Below, piece by piece: positions 7,086 through 14,177 of a stretch of 17,319 nucleotides of DNA. The notes under the pieces are model-generated. The model was not told the DNA's origin. It was given only the letters and a program-made list of their open reading frames with translations, and searched no databases. The translations under genes and the position numbers were made by a program. This DNA comes from Synechococcaceae cyanobacterium RL_1_2 (GTDB lineage Bacteria; Cyanobacteriota; Cyanobacteriia; Cyanobacteriales; JAAUPO01). Position 1 is the first letter of the stretch. The number at the start of each line of letters is the position of its first letter. The DNA is taken from assembly GCA_012033095.1 (NCBI GenBank), contig JAAUPO010000006.1:1-17319 (forward strand). Direction: 5' to 3'.

Positions 7086-7124
7086 GCTAGCGACTAAACC
7101 GGTGTGGTTTACGTTAGCTTTTTT
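7086..7124 (+). terminator. Orphan plus-strand intrinsic terminator
   Basis: GCTAGCG (7086-7092) pairs with CGTTAGC (7112-7118), with one G-T pair, and AAACC pairs with GGTTT inside it. TTTTTT follows at 7119-7124. The T-run lies on the plus strand, but every annotated gene from 5312 to 8865 is on the minus strand. It may end an unannotated plus-strand small RNA. Confidence 0.65.
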
Positions 7125-7287
7125 ATTGGTTGTGGTGGAACAAAAGCGATCGCGGTTTTAACAGGATTTGTTTAACCTACTTACGCTATCGGTTTTAGTC
7201 AGGGATTAGTTTGGCTAAGTTTAGGAAATTAACATCAGTTGATTAATTAATTTCTAAGGTTCTAAATTAACCTTAACGGGTCTGGAG

Positions 7288-7428
7288 TTAGAGAATGCCT
7301 AGCTGGGAAAGGATACCTTGGCCAGTGATCAACTCAGTAGCGATACCGATGGTGAAGCCAAGCATTGCAAGACGACCGTTCCAGTTTTCAGCAAATGCGG
7401 TGAAGCCGAAACCTTTTTTATCTTCCAT
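7288..7428 (-). CDS. hli: High-light-inducible protein (Hli/Scp), copy 1
   Basis: A 46-residue single-helix relative of plant light-harvesting proteins. The sequence MEDKKGFGFTAFAENWNGRL continues AMLGFTIGIATELITGQGIL and ends SQLGIL. It contains the chlorophyll-binding motif E-x-x-N-G-R-L-A-M (residues 14-22) at the start of the one membrane helix. Hli proteins bind chlorophyll and carotenoid, protect photosystem II assembly intermediates and dissipate energy in the thylakoid membrane. AGGAG lies 8 bases before the ATG. The gene follows an almost identical copy after 73 bases, probably on the same transcript. It was too short for routine ORF calling. Short forms without an N-terminal extension resemble HliC. 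Confidence 0.92.
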   Translation of the reverse strand: MEDKKGFGFTAFAENWNGRLAMLGFTIGIATELITGQGILSQLGIL

Positions 7429-7501
7429 GAATATTACTCCTAGTAATCTAGTGGGGTCTAAGGGATTGAACTTAATTAACTATGGTTAGGGAAAATCTCG
7501 A

Positions 7502-7642
7502 TTAGATAATGCCTAATTGAGACAGGATGCCTTGACCAGTGATGAGTTCGGTTGCAATTCCGATGGTGAAACCGAGCATGGCAAGACGACCATTCCAGTT
7601 TTCAGCGAATTCAGTGAAGCCGAAGCCTTTTTTATCTTCCAT
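7502..7642 (-). CDS. hli: High-light-inducible protein (Hli/Scp), copy 2
   Basis: Also 46 residues and differing from copy 1 at only two positions: Glu for Ala at residue 11 and Ile for Leu at the last residue. It keeps the E-x-x-N-G-R chlorophyll-binding motif and the single membrane helix. At the DNA level 21 codons differ, 19 of them silently, so the duplication is not very recent and the protein is under strong constraint. AGGA stands 10 bases before the ATG. It is the promoter-proximal gene of the pair, and Hli proteins of this type often act as dimers (family knowledge). The two may therefore form homo- or heterodimers (inference). Confidence 0.92.
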   Translation of the reverse strand: MEDKKGFGFTEFAENWNGRLAMLGFTIGIATELITGQGILSQLGII

Positions 7643-7708
7643 GATGAATAATTCCTATGGGTTATGAATTTGACGCTGGGGTTACATCCCTTCGCGTGAT
7701 ATGTCCCC

Positions 7709-7737
7709 ATCATAGTTCATAAAAACAAGAACGGCAA
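7709..7737 (-). promoter_or_regulatory. Putative promoter of the hli pair
   Basis: On the minus strand TTGCCG (7732-7737) and TATGAT (7709-7714) are 17 bases apart, placing the start near 7702, about 60 bases before the hli ATG. Directly upstream, TTTACATGAATTTCTT (7744-7759, plus-strand reading) loosely resembles the RpaB-type HLR1 direct repeat known at light-stress genes; the second half-site is poor. Confidence 0.45.
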
Positions 7738-7910
7738 CATTTCTTTACATGAATTTCTTCAGGATTTCTGATGGCTGAAATAGTTGTAGCCAATGGTTTT
7801 AACTAGACATTGATGGTCATTAAAACTAAAAATCCTACGGTTATGGCAAGTCAAATTCTAACATTATGTTAAAAAACTTTGACTTTTCGTGAATCATATC
7901 CAGTGGACTA

Positions 7911-8596
7911 TCAACTAAAAGCAACTAAACCTTGAAAAATAGCCTGGCCGTCAATATTACCGAGGGTTGGGTCGATCGCTCGCTCTGGGTGGGGCATCAT
8001 CCCCAATACATTACCTTGGGCGTTAACGATGCCAGCAATATTATCCATGGAGCCATTGGGGTTTGAAGCCTTCTCGATCTGACCTTCTGGATTGGCATAG
8101 CGAAACATAATTTGTTGATGGTCTGCTAGTTCTTTGAGCAGATCGTCGTTTGCATAATAACGACCTTCTCCATGGGCGATCGGTAAATTAATTACTGGTT
8201 GAGAATAGTGATCCGTCCAGGGTAAATCCGTTCTTTCCACGGTGAGATGAACCCGATCGCAGATGAAATGCAAATCCCGATTGCGGATCAAGGCCCCGGC
8301 AGTAAGCCTACTTCGGTGAGAATTTGAAAACCATTACAGATGCCTAAGACAAACTTCCCTTGGTGGGCATGATCGAGGATGCTATTCATAATGGGGGAAA
8401 ATCGAGCGATCGCGCCACATCGAAGGTAATCACCGTAGCTAAACCCTCCCGGCAGTATCACCACATCAATGTCATTTAAGTCCGTATCTTGATGCCACAC
8501 CATGCGGGTAGGTTGGCCTAACAGACCTTGGGTGACCATCGCCACATCGCGATCGCAGTTAGAGCCCGGAAAAACGATAATGCCAAATTTAGTCAT
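7911..8596 (-). CDS. purQ: Phosphoribosylformylglycinamidine synthase subunit PurQ (single-base frameshift in this sequence)
   Basis: PurQ is the glutaminase subunit of the PurLQS complex; it supplies ammonia to convert FGAR to FGAM in purine synthesis. The first part reads [17 protein letters not shown], with [18 protein letters not shown] and the nucleophile elbow LGICNGFQ (Cys87). At 8294-8297 (CCCC on the plus strand) one base is missing: five would keep [12 protein letters not shown] in frame. The remainder, with [24 protein letters not shown] and the catalytic PHPER near the C-terminus, follows to the TGA at 7911-7913. The corrected length is about 228 aa, normal. A homopolymer deletion suggests a sequencing error. 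It starts 5 bases after the purS stop, so the two are co-transcribed. Confidence 0.94.
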
Positions 8597-8601
8597 GGTG
8601 A

Positions 8602-8865
8602 TTAACCCCCTACTAGCTCTAGCTCAATGGTGTAATTTTCAATTACCGGGTTCGCTAAAAGCTGATCACACATTTGATCTAGTTTAGTTTGAGCTTCCTC
8701 CTCATTGTCCGCCTGAAGGGTCAGTTCAATGTATTTACCAATTCTGACCTGTTCAACCTGACCATAACCCATGGAATGTAAACCAGACAGCACCGCAGTG
8801 CCGGCGGGGTCAAGAACTGAAGGGCGTAAGGTAACATGGATCTGCGAGCGATAAGTGGAAGCCAT
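8602..8865 (-). CDS. purS: Phosphoribosylformylglycinamidine synthase subunit PurS
   Basis: PurS is the small bridging subunit that holds PurQ and PurL together for ammonia transfer. The 87-residue product matches the family: a beta-strand start [20 protein letters not shown], then the L-x-x-MGY element and [11 protein letters not shown], and a C-terminal half ending [12 protein letters not shown]. An AGGA lies 7 bases before the ATG. It is the first gene of purS-purQ, and its start faces the Zur-like gene across 69 bases. purL is not in the window. Confidence 0.94.
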   Translation of the reverse strand: MASTYRSQIHVTLRPSVLDPAGTAVLSGLHSMGYGQVEQVRIGKYIELTLQADNEEEAQTKLDQMCDQLLANPVIENYTIELELVGG

Positions 8866-8934
8866 GATCGTCCTAAAAAATTAATTCATAAAAATTGTTA
8901 CTTTAAGATTCTATAACCCGACTGCCTCTAATCC
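8866..8934. promoter_or_regulatory. Divergent promoter region, purS and zur-like gene
   Basis: This AT-rich 69-base spacer must contain promoters for both directions. I see no clear Zur-box palindrome (TGATAAT-N-ATTATCA type) here. A -10-like TTCTATAAC lies at 8910-8918 for the plus-strand gene. Confidence 0.35.
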
Positions 8935-9318
8935 ATGAAATCTAAATTGACCCGCTCCCAACAAAAGATTTTTGATTTCCTCAACCGATCAGCCCAACCC
9001 CTTTCTGCTCAAGAAATTTACTCCGGTTTACGCACCACCCAAGATAGTGTAGGGTTAGCGACGGTCTATCGTTCTTTAGATACGTTAAAAGTAGAAGGGC
9101 TACTGAGTTGCCGCACCTTAGATAATGGGGAAGCGGTTTATAGTTGTCTAGATCAGGATCAGCATCACTTGAATTGTGTGAACTGTGGTCAAGCGATTGA
9201 GATTAAGGCCTGTCCTGTGCATCAATTGGAACGGGAATTGGAACAAAGCCATGGCTTTAAAATTTATTACCATACCTTAGAATTTTTCGGTCTATGCCGA
9301 ACCTGCCAAGAAACTTAG
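8935..9318 (+). CDS. zur: Fur-family metalloregulator, Zur (FurB)-like
   Basis: The 127-residue protein has the Fur-family winged helix (about 1-75), with LTRSQQKIFDFL, the LSAQEIYSGLR segment and the recognition helix region SVGLATVYRSLDTLKVEGL. The C-terminal dimerisation domain carries two CxxC pairs, CVNC (81-84) and CRTC (121-124), that form the structural zinc site. His77, His78, Cys93 and His96 may serve the sensory site. The short length, the GLATVYRSL motif, and the NGEAVYSC and FYHTLEFFGLC-like blocks match cyanobacterial Zur (FurB) better than FurA or PerR, as far as memory allows. It would repress zinc uptake genes when zinc is sufficient. Its 3' end overlaps the convergent hydrolase gene by 27 bases. 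Confidence 0.8.
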   Translation: MKSKLTRSQQKIFDFLNRSAQPLSAQEIYSGLRTTQDSVGLATVYRSLDTLKVEGLLSCRTLDNGEAVYSCLDQDQHHLNCVNCGQAIEIKACPVHQLERELEQSHGFKIYYHTLEFFGLCRTCQET

Positions 9319-10191
9319 GATAATTTCAGCAGTTATTTGGGGTTGTTCGAGGTGGGGAACGTGGCCTGCCTTCTCAATCCAATGAAATTGAGCTTGGGGC
9401 ATTAATTTTTGAAATTTATAGGCGGGTTTGATGCCCAAAATTTTATCTTGCTTGCCCCAAAGAATCAGGGTTTGGGGTTGCATTTGCCTCAGTTGAGGCC
9501 CAAAGGAACCATAACCACCACTTTTAGTAAAGGCAATGAGGGCTTTATCCCAATTGTCTGTGTAGAGGTGGAGTTCGGCACACAAACAGGCATCCGCACT
9601 GGCATATTTGGGGTCGGCGTAGGCGGTTTTGCTAATATTAAAACGTACTTTGGGACTGCGTAAAAAGTTGGTGGCTAAGCGATCGAGGGGGGGAAAGATA
9701 AATTTAGAAGCAATACTTTTAGGGGTTAGGCCTGCGCTATCAATCAAAATTAATTGGGCGATGGTTTCTGGATAGGTAAGGGCAAAATCGATCGCGGTCG
9801 CGCCCCCCATGGAAGCCCCCACTAACACCACAGGCCGATTAATTTGACTACGCCAGAACTCATACAGATGGGTTTTAATTCCTTCTGGGCTAAAGGGCAA
9901 AGTGGGTCTGCGTTCGGTAAAACCAAAGCCGAGTAAATCCATCGTCCAGGTTTGGCGATCGTGTTCTAATCGAGGAATCAGGCGGCGATACTCCAACAGT
10001 GAACTATCAAATCCATGGAGTAATAAAAAGGGTGGTTTGCCATTGTCTTCCCCATGGCAACTAAAGGTGGTCGCAATGGGGTGGGATTCTAACTCAGTGG
10101 GTAAAGGTAAATATTGAATTTGACGGATCAAATTAATCGAGGTGGTTTCTGTTAACTCGTTAGCTTGGGGGGGAATAAAAGTAGGAATCAT
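9292..10191 (-). CDS. Alpha/beta-hydrolase fold protein
   Basis: The 299-residue product has the oxyanion strand LLLHGFDSSLLEYRRL (about 57-72), the nucleophile elbow VGASMGG (Ser127), the acid in LWGKQDKILG (Asp249), and the base in AGHVPHLEQP (His277), so the triad is complete. The usual cap region lies between about 155 and 225. There is no signal peptide, so it is probably cytoplasmic. The substrate is unknown; relatives include esterases, C-C hydrolases and haloperoxidase-like enzymes. It begins 9 bases after the stop of the pentapeptide gene, whose TAG lies within the spacer TTTTTAGGTTATTACA just upstream. Translational coupling is likely. Confidence 0.85.
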   Translation of the reverse strand: MIPTFIPPQANELTETTSINLIRQIQYLPLPTELESHPIATTFSCHGEDNGKPPFLLLHGFDSSLLEYRRLIPRLEHDRQTWTMDLLGFGFTERRPTLPFSPEGIKTHLYEFWRSQINRPVVLVGASMGGATAIDFALTYPETIAQLILIDSAGLTPKSIASKFIFPPLDRLATNFLRSPKVRFNISKTAYADPKYASADACLCAELHLYTDNWDKALIAFTKSGGYGSFGPQLRQMQPQTLILWGKQDKILGIKPAYKFQKLMPQAQFHWIEKAGHVPHLEQPQITAEIILSFLAGSA

Positions 10192-10200
10192 TGTAATAAC

Positions 10201-10719
10201 CTAAAAACAACCCAAGGAATCTTTGGTGGCCACGCCGGTTTTAGGATTTACTCCCTCTGCCACTGCGCACATTTTTTGGAGTTGATCTTTTTCTAAAACT
10301 GCAAAGGAAAAATCAGCCCCTTCAATTTTTGCACCATCAAAAATGGTTCGGAGCATCATGGCATCACTAAAAATAGAGTTGCGTAGATCCGCATTGGCAA
10401 AGGTACTGAGATAGGATAGGCCATCGCGAAAGTCAATGTTGCTGAGGTTGGCTCCAGTTAAATCACTGGTATTAAAAATTACTCCCCGCAAATCTGAGTT
10501 ACTAAAATTGGCATCTTGCAACAGCACTTTATTAAACTCGTAGGTTTTAAGATCTCGATCGCTAAAATCTTGGCCACTAAAATCTTCATTTTCATAACCA
10601 TTATCTAAAGCGGTCACTACGGAGTTACTAGCTGCTTGGGCATAGGGTTGGTTGAACCAACAGCCAATACAGACGATCGCGACAATTAAAAAAGCCTTCA
10701 AATAACGCATAGAAAACAT
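10201..10719 (-). CDS. Pentapeptide-repeat protein, predicted thylakoid lumen or periplasm
   Basis: A signal peptide is evident: a basic start RYLKAF, the hydrophobic core LIVAIVCIGCWF and a likely cleavage at AQA-AS. The mature part has tandem pentapeptide repeats of A(D/N)LxX type: DFSGQDFSDRDL, ANFSNSDLRGVIF, SDLTGANLSNIDF, ADLRNSIF and AKIEGADFSF. The C-terminus, with a CAVAEGVNPKTGVATKDSLGC pattern (two Cys), resembles plant lumenal TL17/TL20.3-type pentapeptide proteins. I placed the start at the ATG at 10719; the ATG at 10710 is as good, while a TTG at 10752 would lengthen the N-region without need. Function is unknown. It is the first gene of a two-gene unit with the hydrolase. Confidence 0.8.
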   Translation of the reverse strand: MFSMRYLKAFLIVAIVCIGCWFNQPYAQAASNSVVTALDNGYENEDFSGQDFSDRDLKTYEFNKVLLQDANFSNSDLRGVIFNTSDLTGANLSNIDFRDGLSYLSTFANADLRNSIFSDAMMLRTIFDGAKIEGADFSFAVLEKDQLQKMCAVAEGVNPKTGVATKDSLGCF

Positions 10720-10939
10720 ACCAAGAACTATAACAAGAATTAAATCCGTCAAAATTTGTAGATTAAACCTGTAGATTAATTACAAACTATTGAGTTTAGT
10801 TAACCATTGTAAAGTTTTAGGGGATGTTTAGCCTAGGACAATTCCGTTGGGATAGCTATAAACTTTTGGCAAGTTGGCATACATTATGGGCGCATAACTT
10901 TGGGTGAGTGAGAGAAACAACATTATCCCTGTTATCCCT
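10720..10939. other. Spacer between crp-like gene and pentapeptide gene
   Basis: This AT-rich stretch contains a repeated word GTAGATTAA (10758-10766 and 10771-10779) and a CCTAGG hexamer near 10832. It should contain the pentapeptide gene promoter and the 3' UTR of the crp-like gene. No clear terminator is visible. Confidence 0.4.
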
Positions 10940-11626
10940 TTAGGAAGAACGGGCAAGGAGGGACTGCATCGATTTAAGATTGACAATGGTTAGAATGTGT
11001 TGATCTCGATCGATGGTAATCCATTGTTTTTCTACGAGCTTACTAAAAATAGGCCCCACATTGGCCACCGCGACTTTAGTTAAATCTGACCAATCCTGGT
11101 ACTCCAACAAGGGAATCGCCATGGTGCCCGTAAGGCGATCGCCGTAGGTAAGGGCCATATCTACCAAAAATTTGACCATTTTCACCGCTGGGGGTTGGGA
11201 TTCCAATTCTAACTTTTCGTTCGTCGTCCGTATCCGTTTAACCATCAATTGCAACATGCGATATTGAAGGCCATTGTCCTGCTTTAGGGCCGCTGTAAAT
11301 TTTTGGGCAGTAATGCTGATTACTTGCACTTTCGATAGGGCGACCACATCCGTAGAACGAGGGGATTTATCTAAAATGGCCATTTCCCCAAAGAAATCCC
11401 CTTTTCCTAACACCGCGATCGTTATAGTATGGTCCGCAGTAATTCTTCTGATTTTTACCCAACCAGAGACAATTAAATATACCGCATTACCCCAAGAATC
11501 CTCCATTAATAGGGCCCGGCCTTGAGGATAATCATGGAAAGTCGCCTGGGCCAGAATACTTTTCACTGTGGCCCCATCGGCCGATTTAAACAGAGAAAAT
11601 GAATTGATAAATGCTTGATGGTCCAT
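10940..11626 (-). CDS. Crp/Fnr-family transcriptional regulator
   Basis: The 228-residue protein (from the ATG at 11626; an in-frame TTG at 11650 adds 8 residues with no family support) has an N-terminal cyclic-nucleotide-binding beta-barrel, about 10-125. It includes YPQGRALLMEDSW, YLIVSGWVKI and the phosphate-binding cassette GDFFGEMAILDKSPRSTDVV, in which the GE and R-S pair are kept, so cAMP or cGMP binding is possible. A dimerisation helix precedes a C-terminal winged helix (about 150-225). It is not NtcA, whose DNA-recognition helix differs. It is divergently arranged with the acidic membrane protein gene (124 bases between starts). The target genes are unknown. Confidence 0.83.
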   Translation of the reverse strand: MDHQAFINSFSLFKSADGATVKSILAQATFHDYPQGRALLMEDSWGNAVYLIVSGWVKIRRITADHTITIAVLGKGDFFGEMAILDKSPRSTDVVALSKVQVISITAQKFTAALKQDNGLQYRMLQLMVKRIRTTNEKLELESQPPAVKMVKFLVDMALTYGDRLTGTMAIPLLEYQDWSDLTKVAVANVGPIFSKLVEKQWITIDRDQHILTIVNLKSMQSLLARSS

Positions 11627-11750
11627 AAAAATAACGGCCAATATCAACAAACGATGGAAAAATTTCTATCCCTAGGCTAGCTTAGTATAAACTGACTTCA
11701 GACAAGCGCATCGTCCCTGTGCATATCTAGTTAACTTTGAACAGAAAACC
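11627..11750. promoter_or_regulatory. Divergent promoter region, crp-like gene and acidic HTH protein gene
   Basis: The 124-base spacer should hold both promoters. TCCCTAGGCTAGC at 11669-11681 has a CCTAGG core like the palindromes upstream of rplS. TTAGTATAAAC (11682-11692) is a possible -10 region for the plus-strand gene. I see no clear Crp palindrome (TGTGA-N6-TCACA). Confidence 0.35.
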
Positions 11751-12814
11751 ATGGTAGAGAATGCCCCCCAAGACAAGCTAGGCTTGAATTTACTGGCTGC
11801 TATTTTTCCCCTAGCCCTAATTGCTGTAGTCTTGATTAAGGCTTGGCCACTAATTATTGCCATGTTAGTGGTGAGTGCTATCTATAAAACTTGGCAACAC
11901 TACCAATGGCAAGCGTGGAGCGCAAAGATTGATCCCGCCTTTCAAGGGTTAATTAGGCAAAATGAAGGTTGTGTAACCATTACTGACTTAGCGATCGCTG
12001 GTAATTTGACGGCCAGGGCAGCTAAATTGTTTCTAGAAAAAAGGCCGATGAATTTGGAGCCCAAAGCACGGTCAAAAATGAAACTACAATTTATTATTTT
12101 TGGACAACTAGTGCCCTAGCAAGTTTATTTCAAAATAGTGAACCGGAAGCGGATGAAGGGCAAACTTTCCCTACTACTGTTACTGCTCCTCCAAGCACTG
12201 CTCAATCTGCCAACGTTATCCATTTTGAAGCGATCGCTGTTACTGAAGAGCCATCCTCCGAGACCCTAAATGTCCCAGGTCCCTCTGGTGTTCCTCAGAC
12301 CATGGAGGATAGTATGGAACAAGTCAGAGAACTAGAGGATCAGGATCAGGCCCCTAAGGTCGAGCCAGTAGTGGAAAATTTACCATCTTCAGCGGAACCA
12401 ATACTAAAAATCACCTCCACCACCACAAAAACTTCCGTCGATCAAGCTTTAGAACCAGAGGCACCGCTACCGGCCGTTCCCGCTGCAACGATCCCAGAAG
12501 AAATGGTAGAAGAAGAGCGATCGATCAGTTATTTCCTTGATGATGACGATGATGATGATGATGAAGTTGATCCCAATCAAGCCATTAACTACTTTCCAGA
12601 TGACGACGATGATGAGGACATCGACGCTAGTGGTAGCTTACCTTCAGAACTGATTCAATCGGAATTAGCAAAAAGGTTGAAGGTTCACCCTAGCACCGTG
12701 GCGAAATTCCGTAGTAAAGCTAATTTTAAACAATGGACAAAGAGTAAGGATCCTGACAGTTTAGCTTGGACTTATGTGCGTAAAACCAAAATGTATGTGG
12801 TGGTAAACGACTAG
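11751..12814 (+). CDS. Membrane-anchored acidic protein with C-terminal HTH-like domain (single-base frameshift in this sequence)
   Basis: No known gene is recognised. Two frames must be joined: six A bases at 12037-12042 should be seven, after which FLEKKADEFGAQ and IYYFWTTSALASLF read in frame. The corrected protein is about 354 aa. Residues 10-45 are two short hydrophobic helices (LLAAIFPLALIAVVLI, then PLIIAMLVVSAIY). Residues about 50-130 are a winged-helix-like domain (CVTITDLAIAGNLTARAAK). A Pro/Glu/Thr-rich linker follows, then two acidic motifs (Asp8 at 264-271, Asp5 at 284-288), each after a hydrophobic-aromatic triplet SYF or NYF. The C-terminus (about 298-354) is HTH-like: LIQSELAKRLKVHPSTVAKF, ending AWTYVRKTKMYVVVND. 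The domain order suggests a membrane-tethered nucleic-acid-associated protein (inference). Confidence 0.75.
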
Positions 12815-13380
12815 CGATCGAGGACACATAGCATCGCTTTCTAATTTAGGTAGTGCTAAAGCTGTAAGGATATTTAGACCCAGAATAATTGATTATCAAG
12901 GGGTTTAATCTTGCTGATCCTTACTTGTATAGGACTACCCTAAATTTACAAAGGGATAGATAGCTGGTAGTGATAGCGATTGTTACGGCTCAACAACTGG
13001 CATCGCCTCCCCTATAAGCTAGGGTGTTATCCCATTGGCTTCGTCCTAATACCAAACATTGATAACGTTTAAGACTGCCCGGCCTATGGCTAAGTTTAAT
13101 TGCAACTTGGATTTTGGGATGGTCAAAAATTAAAACTTGCTACAATGGAAGGGGCTTAATGGCTCCAACGCTAAAGTCCAAACTTTAGTTATGGATCAAT
13201 GGTCATTAAAGTGAGAGCTATAATCTAATACCAAATCCACTTAGTAGGATAAGGAAATTATTGAAGCCATATAATATCAGCAACAATTGAGATCAAGATT
13301 ATTTTCCCATACTAAACAAAACGGTTTTGAGATAAAATCCCGATCCCGTCGTACATTGAACTTAATTTTTTATTTTTTCT
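12815..13380. other. Long non-coding stretch before the ferredoxin gene
   Basis: No coding region is seen in 566 bases. TATAAT boxes occur at 13219-13224 and 13270-13275, both without a good -35. TACAAT at 13141-13146 is followed by a small hairpin, GGGGC/GCTCC, and by a 7-bp stem CTAAAGT/ACTTTAG with a CCAA loop near 13172-13189. The ferredoxin promoter is probably among the later boxes; the earlier ones could start a short RNA. The word AATACCAAA occurs twice (13050 and 13228 regions). Confidence 0.4.
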
Positions 13381-13620
13381 ATGAGCGTAGAAGTTACTTT
13401 TAAACCCGATAATATTAAAGTTCAAGCAGAACCAGGGGAATCCATCCTTGCCGTGGCTGAAAGAGCTGGGGTGGATATTCCCACCGGTTGTCTCCAGGGT
13501 TCTTGCCATGCCTGTGAAGTGGAAATTGATGATGAAATTACTGTTTGTGCTTGCATCACAGGAATTCCGCGATCGAAGGAAAAAATAACGATCGATCTCT
13601 ACGTTGATCCCCTCTGGTGA
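13381..13620 (+). CDS. [2Fe-2S] ferredoxin, short form
   Basis: The 79-residue protein has the beta-grasp start MSVEVTFKPDNIKVQAEPGE and the cluster motif CLQGSCHAC (Cys37, Cys42, Cys45) with the fourth ligand from C-A-C (Cys56 or Cys58). This is the plant-type CX4CX2CXnC pattern in a form shorter than PetF (about 97 aa). It ends DLYVDPLW. A soluble cytoplasmic electron carrier; the partner is unknown, and such proteins often serve specific oxidoreductases rather than photosynthetic NADP reduction (family knowledge). The gene stands alone, 566 bases after the acidic protein gene, with no adjacent redox partner. Confidence 0.9.
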   Translation: MSVEVTFKPDNIKVQAEPGESILAVAERAGVDIPTGCLQGSCHACEVEIDDEITVCACITGIPRSKEKITIDLYVDPLW

Positions 13621-13888
13621 TCACAAATCCGAGAAACTTTAAAACTTTAATGTTGTTTGGTGTGAATCAAAATATAGTCTTTTTGAATAATTACGGGAAA
13701 TAAAAATAGCTAAAAGCATTCCGTTGCAAGAAATAACTATCCCATACTAAATTAAATTGACTATATCTAAATAAATGTATGGCTTGTTTTAATGTAGGTA
13801 AAAGCTAAGGGCATAATACTCTTTACCGTTAGAGCGTTACCATTAGAGCGATCGCTACAGTGATTATGTTGGGTGTTATCTTAGCCAG
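13621..13888. other. Spacer after the ferredoxin gene
   Basis: This AT-rich stretch shows no coding signal. It contains one HIP1 octamer GCGATCGC near 13848. No obvious plus-strand terminator for ferredoxin is seen, although the hairpin at 13896-13921 may serve in both directions. Confidence 0.4.
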
Positions 13889-13921
13889 AAAAAAAACCAT
13901 ACTCCTTGATGGGGTATGGTT
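13889..13921 (-). terminator. Intrinsic terminator for the leuB-small protein unit
   Basis: AACCATACTCC and GGGGTATGGTT form an 11-bp stem (one G-T pair) around TTGAT. On the minus strand this is followed by eight T residues (13889-13896 complement). It lies about 260 bases beyond the stop of the small gene at 14178. Confidence 0.75.
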
Positions 13922-14177
13922 AGACATTTCCTAGATTCCGAGGTTGGGTTGAGATCAGTGCTAGAGATTACTCAGTAAAACGTTGGTAGCAGTAAGCAAT
14001 AGCAATATTCCAATCTGGTTTAAAATTGGGGTAAATCACCAATACTTACACCAATACTTAAATTAATTCCCCACATCCTATCTGTATATTTTTAAAATCT
14101 TTTCAAAACCTTATTTAAAGCCTTTTTTTTCCCTACCTATTTTCCTATTATTTTCAAAGCCCAGAAAAACTATCGGT
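13922..14177. other. 3' untranslated stretch with a 12-bp tandem repeat
   Basis: CACCAATACTTA is perfectly repeated at 14037-14048 and 14049-14060. The rest is pyrimidine-rich and AT-rich with no coding signal. Confidence 0.45.

Noticed and set aside
8866..8934. Zur box controlling the zur-like gene
   Set aside because: No palindrome of the expected type can be found in the spacer.
14037..14060. 12-bp tandem repeat as a CRISPR or iteron array
   Set aside because: Only two units with no spacers; simple local duplication.
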